Assembly (NCBI RefSeq): GCF_016458275.1
Contig: NZ_JAEMHM010000001.1
Span: 1 to 64,000 of the forward strand
DNA length: 64,000 nt
Reading direction: 5' to 3'
Source: Geomesophilobacter sediminis
GTDB taxonomy: Bacteria > Desulfobacterota > Desulfuromonadia > Geobacterales > Geobacteraceae
Part shown: piece by piece, positions 44,901 through 54,900 of the stretch
Numbering within the stretch: position 1 is the first letter of the stretch
Layout: each line of letters begins with the position of its first letter
Notes under the pieces: model-generated
Database searches by the model: none
What the model saw: the letters and a program-made list of their open reading frames with translations, nothing else
Told to the model about the DNA's origin: nothing
Translations under genes and position numbers: made by a program

Positions 44901-47382
44901 CAACGGCTGCCACGGCTCCGACGCCGCACCGGCCTTCGCCGCGGTTGCCGGCGAGCCGAACTACGTAAACGCCGGGGCCAACCAGGCCAAGGCGAACAGC
45001 CACCAGAAACACGTGGCCGCGGCCGCCGACTGCCAATCCTGCCACGCCACGACGACCGTCGACGGGATCTCCCTGAAACCGGGGAGCACCCACACCGACG
45101 GGGTCATCGACGTCGTCGCCGGAAACGGCAAGAGCTTCGCCTACGTGGGCAAGACCTGCTCCAACGCGAGCTGCCACAGCGGTAACGGCATCATCACCAA
45201 CGTCGGCGCCGCGACCTGGGGGGCGACGCTCGACTGCTCCGGCTGCCACGGCACCGCGACCAGCAACACCCTCTCCGGGATGCACGGAAAGCACGTGAAC
45301 AACGCCGCGCTGGGGAGCAACTACGGCTGCGTCGACTGCCACGCGAACACCGTCTCCAACAACACGACCATCGCCAAGCCGGCCAACCACGCCAACTCGC
45401 TCGTCAACTACTCGGGCGCCCGCGCCGGCCGGCTCAACGCCGGAACCTGCTCCAACGTCTACTGCCACTCCGACGGCAAGGGGAGCGCCAAGGTCCTGGC
45501 CGCCAACGCCTGGACCGCCGGGACCCCGATCGGCTGTAACGGATGCCACGGCTCCGACGCCGCGCCGGCCTTCACCTCGGTCGCCGGGGAGCCGAACTAC
45601 GCCAACGCCGGCACCGGGCTGCCGGGCGCCAACACCCACCAAAAGCACGTCGCGTCCGCCGCGGACTGCCAGTCCTGCCATGCCACCACCACCGTGGACG
45701 GGGTGAGCCTCAAGGCGGGGGCGCCGCACGCCAACGGCGCCATCGACGTCGTCGCCGGCAACGGCAAGAGCTTTACCTACGCCGGGAAGACCTGCTCCAA
45801 CGTGAGCTGTCACAGCGGCAACGGCATCCTCGCCGCGACCAACGCGTCGACCTGGGGGGGCGTGCTCGGCTGCGCCGGCTGCCACGGCGACGCCGCGACC
45901 CTTACCACCAACGCCCACGCCAAGCACACCGCCGCGATGGGATATGCCTGCGCCGTCTGCCACAGCGCCACCGTCTCCGGAAACAGCACCATCGTGAACG
46001 CCTCGCTGCACGGCGACGGCGTGATCGAGGTGGCCGGCTCCTTCACCTTCAGCTCCGCCGACAAGAGCTGCGCGACCTCCTGCCACGGCACCGGGACCCC
46101 GAAGTGGAACGTCGCCGCTTCCGGCGCCTGCGGGTCCTGCCACGCCGCCCTCTCCACCACCGGCGGGATCATCGCCACCGGGGGGCACGCCGGCCACTAC
46201 AGCGCCTACGGCCCCGGGCTGGACGGCGCCAGCGGCAACTCCTGCGCCGCCTGCCACTCCTACACCGGCGAGACCGCGTCGACCCACGCCGACGGCAGCG
46301 TGGAGCTCGCCTCGGGCTTCAACAAGAGCGGCACCTGCGGCAGCTGCCACCGCCAGAGCACCAACTGGACCGGCGGACGGGTCAGCTGCGAAAGCTGCCA
46401 CACCACGGTCGGCGGCGACAAGGCCACCCTTTCCGTCATCGCCGGGGTGACCGCACCGGACGTCTCCCAGGCGGCGGTGAGCGGCCACGGCAAAGCGGGC
46501 ATCGCCCTTGGCTGCGCCTCCTGCCACAACGACAGCGGAGCCCACATCGACGGGATCGCGGGGAGCAACAAGCGGCTTCTGAACGCGCTCACCGGGAGCG
46601 TCAACACCGAGTGCCGTTACTGCCACGACGACGCGACCAAGGTGGCCACCGCCTCCTTCCGCAACATGAGCACCCACGTCACCGTCAAGGGGGGGAACCA
46701 GGACATGGCCTGCGCCCAGTGCCACGATCCGCACGGGAGCACCAACCTGGCGCAGATCAAGACCCTCATCAACGGCAAGACGATCACCTTCACCGACGCT
46801 TCGGCCGGCTACGTCGACACGACGACCAACCAGGGGCTGTGCCAGGTCTGCCATACCCAGACCAACCACTTCAAGGCGGGAGTGGCCGAAGGGAATCACC
46901 CGACCAAGGACTGCCTCACCTGCCACAAGCACAACGCGGCCGGCGGCGCCTTCAAGCTGACCAGCTCCTGCGACGCCTGCCACGGTTATCCGCCGGCACC
47001 GCGCAACGTGGCGGGGCTCAGCTTCGGGACCATGGGTAACTGGTCGTCCGCCCGCTTCGAGGAGTACTCCGGCGGCGGGGGCGCCCACCTGATCGCCGCG
47101 CACGTCTCCCCCAACGCGAAGCCCTCGGAAGGGTGGGTGAACTGCGCCGGCTGCCACAACGGCGGCAAGACCGCGAACGCCCCCTACCACCTGATGGCCA
47201 CGCCGATCGCCTCCCACGTGGAGAACGTCCACATGGAGATCGATCCGCAGCTTCGCTTCAGCAACGACAGCTTCCCGATCTACACCGGGGCCCGGCTGTC
47301 CAGCGGCAACAACCAGACCGGGAGCTGCTTCAACGTAAGCTGCCACTTCAAGCTCTCGCCGCGCTGGAGCACGGAGAAGTAG
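41914..47382 (+). CDS. Giant multiheme c-type cytochrome, about 51 haems, with five internal repeats
   Basis: An 1822-residue exported protein. The signal peptide ends near VQA. My count is 37 CxxCH, 13 CxxxxCH and one CxxxCH (CATSCH). Residues about 287-1350 are five repeats of about 213 residues, each with six motifs in the order CxxCH, CxxxxCH (YCHSDGKG), CxxCH (CHGS), CxxCH (CHATTT), CxxxxCH (SCHSGNG), CxxCH (CHGTATSNTLSG). A sixth begins at CAVCHSATVSGNST and breaks off. The N-terminal 200 residues resemble those of the third cytochrome and the C-terminal about 135 those of the first. ATG after GGGGGGAG. The protein could act as a long haem wire. Confidence 0.95.
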   Translation: MQKHGYRYTGELLLLALTAFGLVMGQPGEVQAYPQYTLDCGSCHKMPPLDSGRATKDKLTGAVPGNHQTHASAAKNSCIECHGSAVTTYTNSHGNKKIELEPGIGYGQPFVNQTSLPMLATCATARCHSDGKGTRLATPAWGGTPFATPADCSQCHGVAPASGNHPSVSGAGKKHGVYYGTGTSSCDKCHPNHLAEGKPFSHATSADHRAVAVGFGAAPNSGGSYNGTSCSVIYCHSNGKGVYAPAAWGGTLPADCSGCHGTAASGTLSGKHGRHATANALVGSGYGCVECHASTVSDNTTVATPANHVNGLINYSGARAGRLAAGSCSSVYCHSDGKGKYRVLAASDWVAGGALSCSSCHGSDPAPAFASVAGEPNYPNAGAGLAGANTHQKHVGGPADCAACHGTTTADGTTILPGAAHANGVIDVVAGSGKSFSYAGKTCSNASCHGGNGIVANVPAATWGATLDCSGCHGTATSNTLSGVHGKHVNNAALIGTNYGCVACHAKTVSSDTTVANRANHLNAMVDYSGVHAGKYSAGNCSTVYCHSDGKGRMKSFAAGAWRTGGALSCNGCHGSDAAPAFTSVAGEPNYANAGASAALANSHKKHVSMAGDCQSCHATTTVDGLTIKPGSAHTDGTIDVVAGNGKSFSYAGKTCSNVSCHSGNGIVGNVAPAAWGATFDCSGCHGTATSNTLSGVHGKHLNNAALLGSNYGCADCHASTVSDNVTIAKPANHGNSLLNYSGAKAGQWNGSSCANVYCHSDGKGAVKTLAANSWTTGGAIGCNGCHGSAAAPAFTAVAGEPNYVNAGAGLAGANTHQKHVASAADCVSCHATTTADGLSLKAGGAHTNGAIDVVAGGGKSFSYAGKTCSAASCHSGNGIVANVVPATWGATLDCSGCHGTATSNTLSGKHGKHVNNAAYLGTNYGCAACHAKTVSSDTTVSNRANHLNALMDYSGAKAGSWSAGNCANVYCHSDGKGTVKALSANAWISGAPLSCNGCHGSDAAPAFAAVAGEPNYVNAGANQAKANSHQKHVAAAADCQSCHATTTVDGISLKPGSTHTDGVIDVVAGNGKSFAYVGKTCSNASCHSGNGIITNVGAATWGATLDCSGCHGTATSNTLSGMHGKHVNNAALGSNYGCVDCHANTVSNNTTIAKPANHANSLVNYSGARAGRLNAGTCSNVYCHSDGKGSAKVLAANAWTAGTPIGCNGCHGSDAAPAFTSVAGEPNYANAGTGLPGANTHQKHVASAADCQSCHATTTVDGVSLKAGAPHANGAIDVVAGNGKSFTYAGKTCSNVSCHSGNGILAATNASTWGGVLGCAGCHGDAATLTTNAHAKHTAAMGYACAVCHSATVSGNSTIVNASLHGDGVIEVAGSFTFSSADKSCATSCHGTGTPKWNVAASGACGSCHAALSTTGGIIATGGHAGHYSAYGPGLDGASGNSCAACHSYTGETASTHADGSVELASGFNKSGTCGSCHRQSTNWTGGRVSCESCHTTVGGDKATLSVIAGVTAPDVSQAAVSGHGKAGIALGCASCHNDSGAHIDGIAGSNKRLLNALTGSVNTECRYCHDDATKVATASFRNMSTHVTVKGGNQDMACAQCHDPHGSTNLAQIKTLINGKTITFTDASAGYVDTTTNQGLCQVCHTQTNHFKAGVAEGNHPTKDCLTCHKHNAAGGAFKLTSSCDACHGYPPAPRNVAGLSFGTMGNWSSARFEEYSGGGGAHLIAAHVSPNAKPSEGWVNCAGCHNGGKTANAPYHLMATPIASHVENVHMEIDPQLRFSNDSFPIYTGARLSSGNNQTGSCFNVSCHFKLSPRWSTEK
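42772..45960 (+). repeat. Five 636-639 bp in-frame repeats inside the 51-haem cytochrome
   Basis: The landmark GGCTGCG (first haem of each unit) occurs at 42772, 43411, 44050, 44689 and 45325, spaced 639, 639, 639 and 636 bases. Units 1, 3 and 5 share the (S/N)TVS(D/N)N type with TPAN/KPAN; units 2 and 4 share AKTVSSDTTV and NRANHLNA. Confidence 0.9.
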
Positions 47383-47464
47383 TCCGGGAAGACCGGACCC
47401 GCCGGCGCCCGGCGCCGGCTGCTGTACGCAAAGCCCTTATTGGTTATATAGAAGGAGCCGACAC

Positions 47465-50400
47465 ATGAAGAGCTACCCCATCCCGACCTCCCGCAACACG
47501 ATGGCGATACTCGCAAGGCTGTTGCTGGTGATGGCGATAATCTCCGGAGGAGTCGCGCAGGCCGCCTCGCAGTACACCCTGCGCTGCGACGATTGCCATA
47601 CCATGCCGCCGCTCGATTCGGCCAACGGCAAGCGGGACCCTCAGACCGGGGCCTTCAAGGGTAACCACCAGGGGCACTCCACCTCCACCGCAACCTCCTG
47701 CACCCGGTGCCACGGCGCCGGCGTCACCAGCTACGGCTCCGGACACGCCACGTCCAAAGAGATCAAGGTAGACGGCAACATCAACAACTCCCCGGCCGGC
47801 GGGACCTACACCCGAAGCTTCGTCAACCAGACCTCGCTCCCCCCCAATCCGCTGGGGAGCTGCTCCAACGTCAACTGCCACTTCGAGGCGCTGAGCCAGC
47901 CGTGGGGGAGCGCCCCCTATGCGACCGCCGCCTCCTGCGCCGACTGCCACGGCAATGCGCCCGCCGACGGGAGCCACCCCGCCCTTTCCGGCTCCGGGAA
48001 GAAGCACGGCGACTACTACGGGACCGGCGCCGCCTCCTGCGTCAAATGCCACCCGGACCACCTGGCCGAGGGGAAACCCTTTGCCCACGCCACCTCCGCC
48101 GGCCACCGCCCGCTGGCCCTTTCCTTCACCGCCCCGGTGGCGGGGGGAAGCTACTCCTTGACCGCAAACCTCGCCTATCCCAACTATCTGCCGAGCCAGA
48201 CCGCCGCGGCGGCCAGAAACGGCAACTGCGACAACCTCTACTGCCACAGCGACGGACGGGGCGGCTACCGCCAGGCCCGGTGGGGCGGCACCCTTCCCGC
48301 CGACTGCACCGGCTGCCACGGCGGCAACGCCAGCTCCGCGGCGATCCTCGCCACCGGCAGCCACAGCCAGCACGTGAACAACGCCAATGCCACCGGTAAC
48401 GGCACCAACCTTGGGAGCAACTACGCCTGCGGGCGCTGCCACAGCGCCACCGTGGCGGTCACCAGCGACCGGGCGGTCACCGGCCTGGGCTTTCACGTGA
48501 ACAACAGCCGCGACGTCTCCTTCCCGGAAGGGGGGAGCTACGCGGGAGGTGCCTGTGCCACCGTCTGCCACTCGGCCGGCAAAAGCGCCGCGCCGCAGCC
48601 CGCCGCACCGACCTGGGGGGGCGGGGCGATCTCCTGCAAGGGGTGCCACGGCGCCAACGGCGGGGACGGCGGCTTCGTGAGCCAGTTCGGGGAACCGAAC
48701 TACGCGAACGGCGGGGTAGGGAGCCCGCTGGCCAACAGCCACTCGGCAAGCCACATGGTGGGTAGCGCTGCTTCCTGTCAAAACTGCCACGCGGCCACCA
48801 CGGCGGACGGGGTCTCCATCCTCAACGGCTCGACCGCCCACACCGACGGGGCCATCACGGTCGCCTTCGCCCCGGCCTACGACCTGGGGGGGGCCGCCTA
48901 CGCCGCGGCCGACAAGAGCTGCTCGGCCACCTACTGCCACTCCGACGGTAACGGCGGCGCCGCACTTGCCAGCGCCAAGTGGGGCGGGACCATGACCTGC
49001 CGCAGCTGCCACGGCGGGGACGCGGCCAGCGCCGCGCCGATCGCGACCTTCCGCCACGGCGCCCACATGAACAACTACTCGACCCTCGGGCGGGGGAACA
49101 ACCTCCTCTGCGCCGAGTGCCACGCGAAGACGGTCGGCTTTGGCGACAACACCACCCTCACCAACCCGGCGAACCACGTGAACCGCTTCAAGGATTACTC
49201 CGGGCCGCGCGCCGGCGGGAGCGCCGGATACGCCGCCGGCGTCTGCTCCAACGTCTACTGCCACTCCTCGGGCCAGGCGGTTCCGGTGTTCAGGAACCTG
49301 ACCGGGAGCAAGAACTGGAAAGGGAGCGCCAAGCTCGACTGCTCCGGCTGCCACGGCTACGGCCCGGGCGAATTCGTACCGGTCGCCGGGGAGCCGAACT
49401 ACCCGAGCGCGCCCGGGGCGGAGAACAGCCACTTAAAGCACACCGTCGGGGCCGGCATGGCCGACTCGCGCGGCTGCGCCGCCTGCCACCGGACCACGGT
49501 CGACGCTGGCGTCGCCGGCAAGCTCCGCGACTACTCCTCGGCGCATCTGAACGGAAGCCGCGACGTCACCTTCAAGGTGATCGGGAACTACTCCGGGCAC
49601 TACGTATCCCAAGAGAAGAGCTGCGCCAACACCTACTGCCACGGCGCCGGCAAGTCGGTCGCCTGGGGTACTCCGGGGCCGCTTTCCTGCACCTCCTGCC
49701 ACCGGGCCGACGCGACGCTGGCCGGCCGCCACGGCAGCCACTGGGAGTCCACCTCTCCGGCCTTAAGCTACACCGCGACCACCGGGAACCGGACCGGCAC
49801 CGCCTCCGCTTACGCCTTCGAGTGCTCTTCCTGCCACGCCGGAACGCATGCCGGAGGGCCGGTTGCCGGGGGGAACGCCGCCGAGGTCTTCTTCACCTAC
49901 ACCGCCCGCGGCCTCAAGGGGAGCTACAGCTACGGCGCGAGCACCGCGGTGGACGGCACGCTGCAGTGGTCCAACGGTTCCTGCAGCACCACCTATTGCC
50001 ACAGCAAGGGGGACGGCACCGAAGGTTTCGGCTCCGCCGCCATGACCTGGGCCTCCCCGGCCAAGACGCTGCGCTGCAACGGCTGCCACGGCGGCGACGC
50101 CTCCAAGCCGAACATGATCGACACCGGGTTGCATCGAAACCATATCGATCCGTCCAGCAACAGCTCGCTGGGGGCCGGTAACGGCCGGATGTGCGCCGAG
50201 TGCCACGGCAAGACCGCCGCCTTTAACAACAACACGACGCTCGCCGACAAGCGCAACCACATCAACAAGTTCAAGGACTACACCGGCATCTACGCCGGCG
50301 GCAACGCAAACTACAACCAGGCCACCAAGAGCTGCGCCACCGTCTACTGCCACTCGAACGGCAAAAGGGGAACGGCCGTCAGCCAGTACCGCGACCCGGC

Positions 50401-51883
50401 CGCCTGGAACAGCTCGGCAACCCTGGGCTGCAACGGCTGCCACGGCCAGGCGGCGGCTCCGGACTTCCCGTCGGACGCCAACCTGGGGACCCCGAACTAC
50501 GCCTCCGGCCCGGTCGGGAGCAACACCGCCAACTCGCACAAGCTCCACGTGCAGAAGATGGGAATCACCACGGCCAACGCCTGCTACGTCTGCCATGCGA
50601 AGACCATGGACAAGTACGCATTAAAGTTCCGCCCCTACTCGACGATGCATATAACGGGCGGGACCAACATCGTCTTCGGCTCGATGCAGGCGACCGGCTT
50701 CGAACTGATCAGCTCGGTGGCCAAGGCGAACTACGCCAAGACGACCCGCACCTGCTCCACGGTCACCTGCCACAGTAACGGCAAGGGGGGCTACACCGAC
50801 GTGCAGTGGGGGGCGAGCACCAACTGCGCCCTGTGCCACCCGATGAACAAGCTTTCCCGCGGGCACAGCTTCCACGTCTACACCGGGGCAGCGAACACCC
50901 CGACGGTCTACAACAACTTCACGGCGAACCGCTCCAACAGCGGCGTCGCCCCGGGGAGATACAACTACGGCTGCGCCAACTGCCACCCGATCAACAACCC
51001 GAACCACATGAAGGGTAAGGTCCTCATCGACCTCACCCCGGGGAGCGCCGCTTCGGTCGGGACGCTGCGGGCCAAAAACGGCGCCGGGATCACCGTTGGA
51101 GGGGTCGCTGCCGGCACCGCCGGTTCCGGCACCACCGTGGTCGGCAACGCGCTCACCTGCGACAACGTCTACTGCCACTCCAACGGCTACGCGACGAACC
51201 CCGTCTACGCGACCACCCCGGACTGGTATGCGGGGAGCTTCACCGGCGACCGCTGCGCCGCCTGCCACGGCAACTGGCCCAACGCCACCATCGCCGGCTC
51301 GCCGACCCACTACAACACGAGCTGGGGCGGAACCGGCCAGCCGGGCGGTCACCTGATGGGGATCCACCCGAACTGGATCGCCAACGGCGCGAACTTCACC
51401 GGGATCGCCGCCCCCGGTACCGGCGACATGAACAGCCACGGCAACGGCAGCTACTCGACGACCATCGGCTGCAACACCTGCCACTGGTCGACGGTCCAAA
51501 GCGCCGCCAACGGCGGCTCGGCGCAGTGCGCGGCGGCCTGCCACAACCAGAGCGCCAACAAAGCCAGCGCCGTCATCTTCGACCGCGCCAAGCACGTGAA
51601 CGGCAGCGTGGAGGTCGCCTTCCAGACCGGCGTGACGGTCAAGTCCAAGGCGCAGCTTAGGCCCTCCAGCTTCGCCACCGTCTCCTCCGCGACGCTGTGG
51701 CATAGAAACGGCACCTACAAGACTGCCGGCACCAGCAGCTTCGATGCCTCCAAGCAGCTTTTGGCCGCGGGAAGCTACGCGGGCGGGACCTGCAGCACCG
51801 TGATCTGCCACTTCAACAAGCCGGTCACCTGGAGCATCCCGGCGGGGAGCATCACCTGCCAGAGCTGCCACCAGTCCATGTAA
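47465..51883 (+). CDS. Large multiheme c-type cytochrome, about 35 haems
   Basis: A 1472-residue exported protein with a signal peptide (MAILARLLLVMAIISGGVAQ). I count 23 CxxCH, 10 CxxxxCH and two CxxxCH (CATVCH, CAAACH). QYTLRCDDCHTMPPLDSANG and the stretch ending KCHPDHLAEGKPFAHATSAG parallel the start of the preceding cytochrome, so the two share an ancestor. Later parts have their own spacing, with haem groups separated by 40-60 residues. The ATG after AAGGAG is at 47465; an inner Met at residue 13 is possible. It belongs to the same transcription unit as its neighbours (82 and 76 bases away). Confidence 0.93.
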   Translation: MKSYPIPTSRNTMAILARLLLVMAIISGGVAQAASQYTLRCDDCHTMPPLDSANGKRDPQTGAFKGNHQGHSTSTATSCTRCHGAGVTSYGSGHATSKEIKVDGNINNSPAGGTYTRSFVNQTSLPPNPLGSCSNVNCHFEALSQPWGSAPYATAASCADCHGNAPADGSHPALSGSGKKHGDYYGTGAASCVKCHPDHLAEGKPFAHATSAGHRPLALSFTAPVAGGSYSLTANLAYPNYLPSQTAAAARNGNCDNLYCHSDGRGGYRQARWGGTLPADCTGCHGGNASSAAILATGSHSQHVNNANATGNGTNLGSNYACGRCHSATVAVTSDRAVTGLGFHVNNSRDVSFPEGGSYAGGACATVCHSAGKSAAPQPAAPTWGGGAISCKGCHGANGGDGGFVSQFGEPNYANGGVGSPLANSHSASHMVGSAASCQNCHAATTADGVSILNGSTAHTDGAITVAFAPAYDLGGAAYAAADKSCSATYCHSDGNGGAALASAKWGGTMTCRSCHGGDAASAAPIATFRHGAHMNNYSTLGRGNNLLCAECHAKTVGFGDNTTLTNPANHVNRFKDYSGPRAGGSAGYAAGVCSNVYCHSSGQAVPVFRNLTGSKNWKGSAKLDCSGCHGYGPGEFVPVAGEPNYPSAPGAENSHLKHTVGAGMADSRGCAACHRTTVDAGVAGKLRDYSSAHLNGSRDVTFKVIGNYSGHYVSQEKSCANTYCHGAGKSVAWGTPGPLSCTSCHRADATLAGRHGSHWESTSPALSYTATTGNRTGTASAYAFECSSCHAGTHAGGPVAGGNAAEVFFTYTARGLKGSYSYGASTAVDGTLQWSNGSCSTTYCHSKGDGTEGFGSAAMTWASPAKTLRCNGCHGGDASKPNMIDTGLHRNHIDPSSNSSLGAGNGRMCAECHGKTAAFNNNTTLADKRNHINKFKDYTGIYAGGNANYNQATKSCATVYCHSNGKRGTAVSQYRDPAAWNSSATLGCNGCHGQAAAPDFPSDANLGTPNYASGPVGSNTANSHKLHVQKMGITTANACYVCHAKTMDKYALKFRPYSTMHITGGTNIVFGSMQATGFELISSVAKANYAKTTRTCSTVTCHSNGKGGYTDVQWGASTNCALCHPMNKLSRGHSFHVYTGAANTPTVYNNFTANRSNSGVAPGRYNYGCANCHPINNPNHMKGKVLIDLTPGSAASVGTLRAKNGAGITVGGVAAGTAGSGTTVVGNALTCDNVYCHSNGYATNPVYATTPDWYAGSFTGDRCAACHGNWPNATIAGSPTHYNTSWGGTGQPGGHLMGIHPNWIANGANFTGIAAPGTGDMNSHGNGSYSTTIGCNTCHWSTVQSAANGGSAQCAAACHNQSANKASAVIFDRAKHVNGSVEVAFQTGVTVKSKAQLRPSSFATVSSATLWHRNGTYKTAGTSSFDASKQLLAAGSYAGGTCSTVICHFNKPVTWSIPAGSITCQSCHQSM

Positions 51884-51959
51884 AAGGGTACGAACCGATA
51901 TGCAGAGAGAACCGGATTCCATGAGATATACACGTACGGTCAGCAGGGGAGTTAAGCCA

Positions 51960-54900
51960 GTGAACAAGGTGAAGACGAGACGACAGAAAGCGCTGGGCCT
52001 TTTCCGCGGCATCGCGGGAACCCTGGCGGTCGCCGCAGCGGCGACGCTGTTCGGCGGGACCCCCGCCCACGCGGTGAACCCCATCATGCACAACAGCTCG
52101 AGTACCCAGTCCAAGTACTGGGGGGGGAGCTGGGGAAACACCCCCTTGAGCCAGTACGGGCAGTTCACCTGCAACACCTGCCATACCGCCGGAGCGCCGA
52201 GCGGCAATGCCAAGGGGATCCGCAGCACGATCACCATCGGCGTGAACCAGCGCAGCGTCGTCTTCGGCTCCTACACCGCGTTCGGTGACGACAGCGGGCA
52301 CACTTCGTCCAACCACGTCTGCGACGTCTGCCACACCAAGACCTCGCACCATCGTTACGACAACTCGGCCAACGGCGCAAACCACAAGGGGAACGTCGAC
52401 TGCACCTCCTGCCACCTGCATTCCAACGGCTTCCGCTCCGGTGAGTCCCCGGGCGGTAGCTCCTGCGACGGCTGCCACAGCGATCTCTACCTGAACGCCT
52501 CCGGCTACGGGATGCACAGCAATACCCCGGGGGTGAGCTACAAGCACTACCTGGACAACGCGAAGACCACGAGCGATGCCACCCTCACCGGCGGTACCTT
52601 CGGGACCAGCTGGTACGCCACCAACGTCCCCAACTCGACCAACGTCGCCCCCGCGGCGCGGCGCTGCCTCATGTGCCACGTGGACCACGACCAGTTCAAG
52701 GGGAACCGGGCCTTCAACCTCCGCCCCAACGTCTCCACGGTGCCGAACCGCGGCATGAACCGGGACGACAACCTCTGCCTGAGCTGCCACGATACCGAGA
52801 AGACCAAGGCGGTCATCGGACCCAACGGCGAGACCAAGACCATGCCGATCCCGTATCCGAACCTCGCCTACGGTAACGCCACCACGGTCCTGAACAACTC
52901 CACCCACGGCTATTCGGTGACGAGCACCTACGGGGACGGCACCACCTTCAACGCGGTCTGCGTCAAATGCCACAACGACTCCATCGGGCGAAACGGCGAG
53001 GGACCCAAGAGCTCTTACGCCGCGCAGAAGGGGACCAACAAGTTCGGCGAGCACAACTCGACGGTACCGGCCCGCTTCGCCATCTTCGGCAACGATTTCT
53101 ACCAGCGGCCGGCCTCCGGGACCAGCCTGACCCTGAACAGCACCAATAAGACGGTCCAGGTGGTGCCGAGCCCGAACTGGGATACCGATGTCTACCAGGG
53201 GTTCTATGTCGTGATCACCAACGGCAGCGGCGCCAACAGCCGGGCGGTCATTACCACGAACACCGGCGACACCCTCACCCTGGGGAGCTGGCCGACCGGC
53301 ATGGACAATACCTCCATGTTCGACGTCGCCGACGACAACCTCCCCATCGAGAACGTCTGCTTCAGCTGCCACAGCAAGAGCGGCGAGGAGAAATCGAGCG
53401 GGGCGAACCTCGACTGGTACGGTCAAAAGAGCATGACCAGCTCTCTGGAGGGGATCTACGATATCTTCGTGGGGGATTCGGGGCGGCTGAACGCTGCCAT
53501 CAGCCGGAGGACCTCGGTAACCGTCTACCTGACCAGCAACACCTGGACTTCCACCTCCATCAAGGGATACCGGCTCTGGACCCCCGGCGGGGCGCGGATC
53601 ATCAATGCGATAACCGCCGGTCCTACTTCCAGCGGCAACGCCTCCTATCCGTACAGCTACACCCTCACCCTCGCCTCCAGCCTTACCTCGGCGGCGGGCA
53701 GCGTGCAGGTGGTGAAACCGGCAGCTCATCCGCTGGACGGCTTCGCCCGCCACGAGAGCGACGAGCGGGTAAGTGCCGGCCCCGGGTGGAACAAGGGGGA
53801 CACCGGTGTCTCCGTGACGGCGAACTCCGCGACCGCCGCCACCCAGATTACCGATACCACCAAGACCTGGTCCGGCTCCGAGTTCAACGGACTGACCATC
53901 ACCTTCCCCGGGGTCTTCGATGCCAACGGCAAATGGGTGACCTCCACCGTCAACGGCGGCGCCGCGGGCACGATCACCTTCAATCCCTCGGTTAGTGGCC
54001 TCTCCACCACCGGCGGCGACAACTACTTCATCGGCACCCGGCACGTCTCCTGCGCCGACTGCCACAACCCGCACGCATCGTTCAAGAACCCGGAGGGGAC
54101 GGTCTCCTCGGCGACCGCCACCACGCTTACCGACAGCTCGCTGGTAAACGTCAACGGGTGGACCGACAACATCTGGGCCAGCCGGCTGATCAAGGCACGC
54201 AGTTCGGCAGGTTACGAGCAGCTCCGTTTTGTAACCGCCTTCAACAAGGCGACCGGGACCTACACCGTTTCCATACCCTGGACCACCATCCCGGACACCA
54301 CCTACAGCTACGAAATCCAGATGGGCGACGTCTGGACCAGCGTCGGCCAAAGCGGCGGCCGCGCCGGCTCCGGCTCCTCCGGGGTCTGGGGTGTGGTTCC
54401 CACCGGCTGGAGAAAGCCGACCACCTACGGCAACATGACCGGCGTGGTCGGGCTGCGCAAGATCCAGAACGTCTTTGACAACCTGAGCACCACCGGCCTG
54501 GGCGGTTCCACGGTTGCCGGCCAGCGCGACCTCTGCGTCAGGTGCCACAGCTCGTATGCCTTCGGCAACGTCACGCCGATGCTCCCCTCCGGCGGCCCGG
54601 CGGCGAACTCCAACGCCCGCGGCACCGACGTCCTCGACGAGTTCAACCCGAACAACCCGGCTCACCACGCCGTCTACACCCGAGGCCGGAACCAGCCGAT
54701 CATCGCCACCGGCGACGTCGCCGGCGGCAAGAGCGCCTACAACGGCCACTGGCCGGCCTTTGGCTCGGCCACCTCGTCATCCTACAACTACCACAAGCCG
54801 GCACTGGGGGGGGGGAACGACACTACCAAGACGGTCTCGATCAACACTTCCGGGGTGGTTACCTTCAACGCCTCCATCCCGAGCACGGTCCGTCCCGGCT

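Noticed and set aside
41746-47346. 1866-codon minus-strand frame opposite the 51-haem cytochrome
   Set aside because: It arises from high-GC third positions and lack of stops opposite Cys/His/Ser codons; it has only G/A/V/R/D-rich repeats and no domain.
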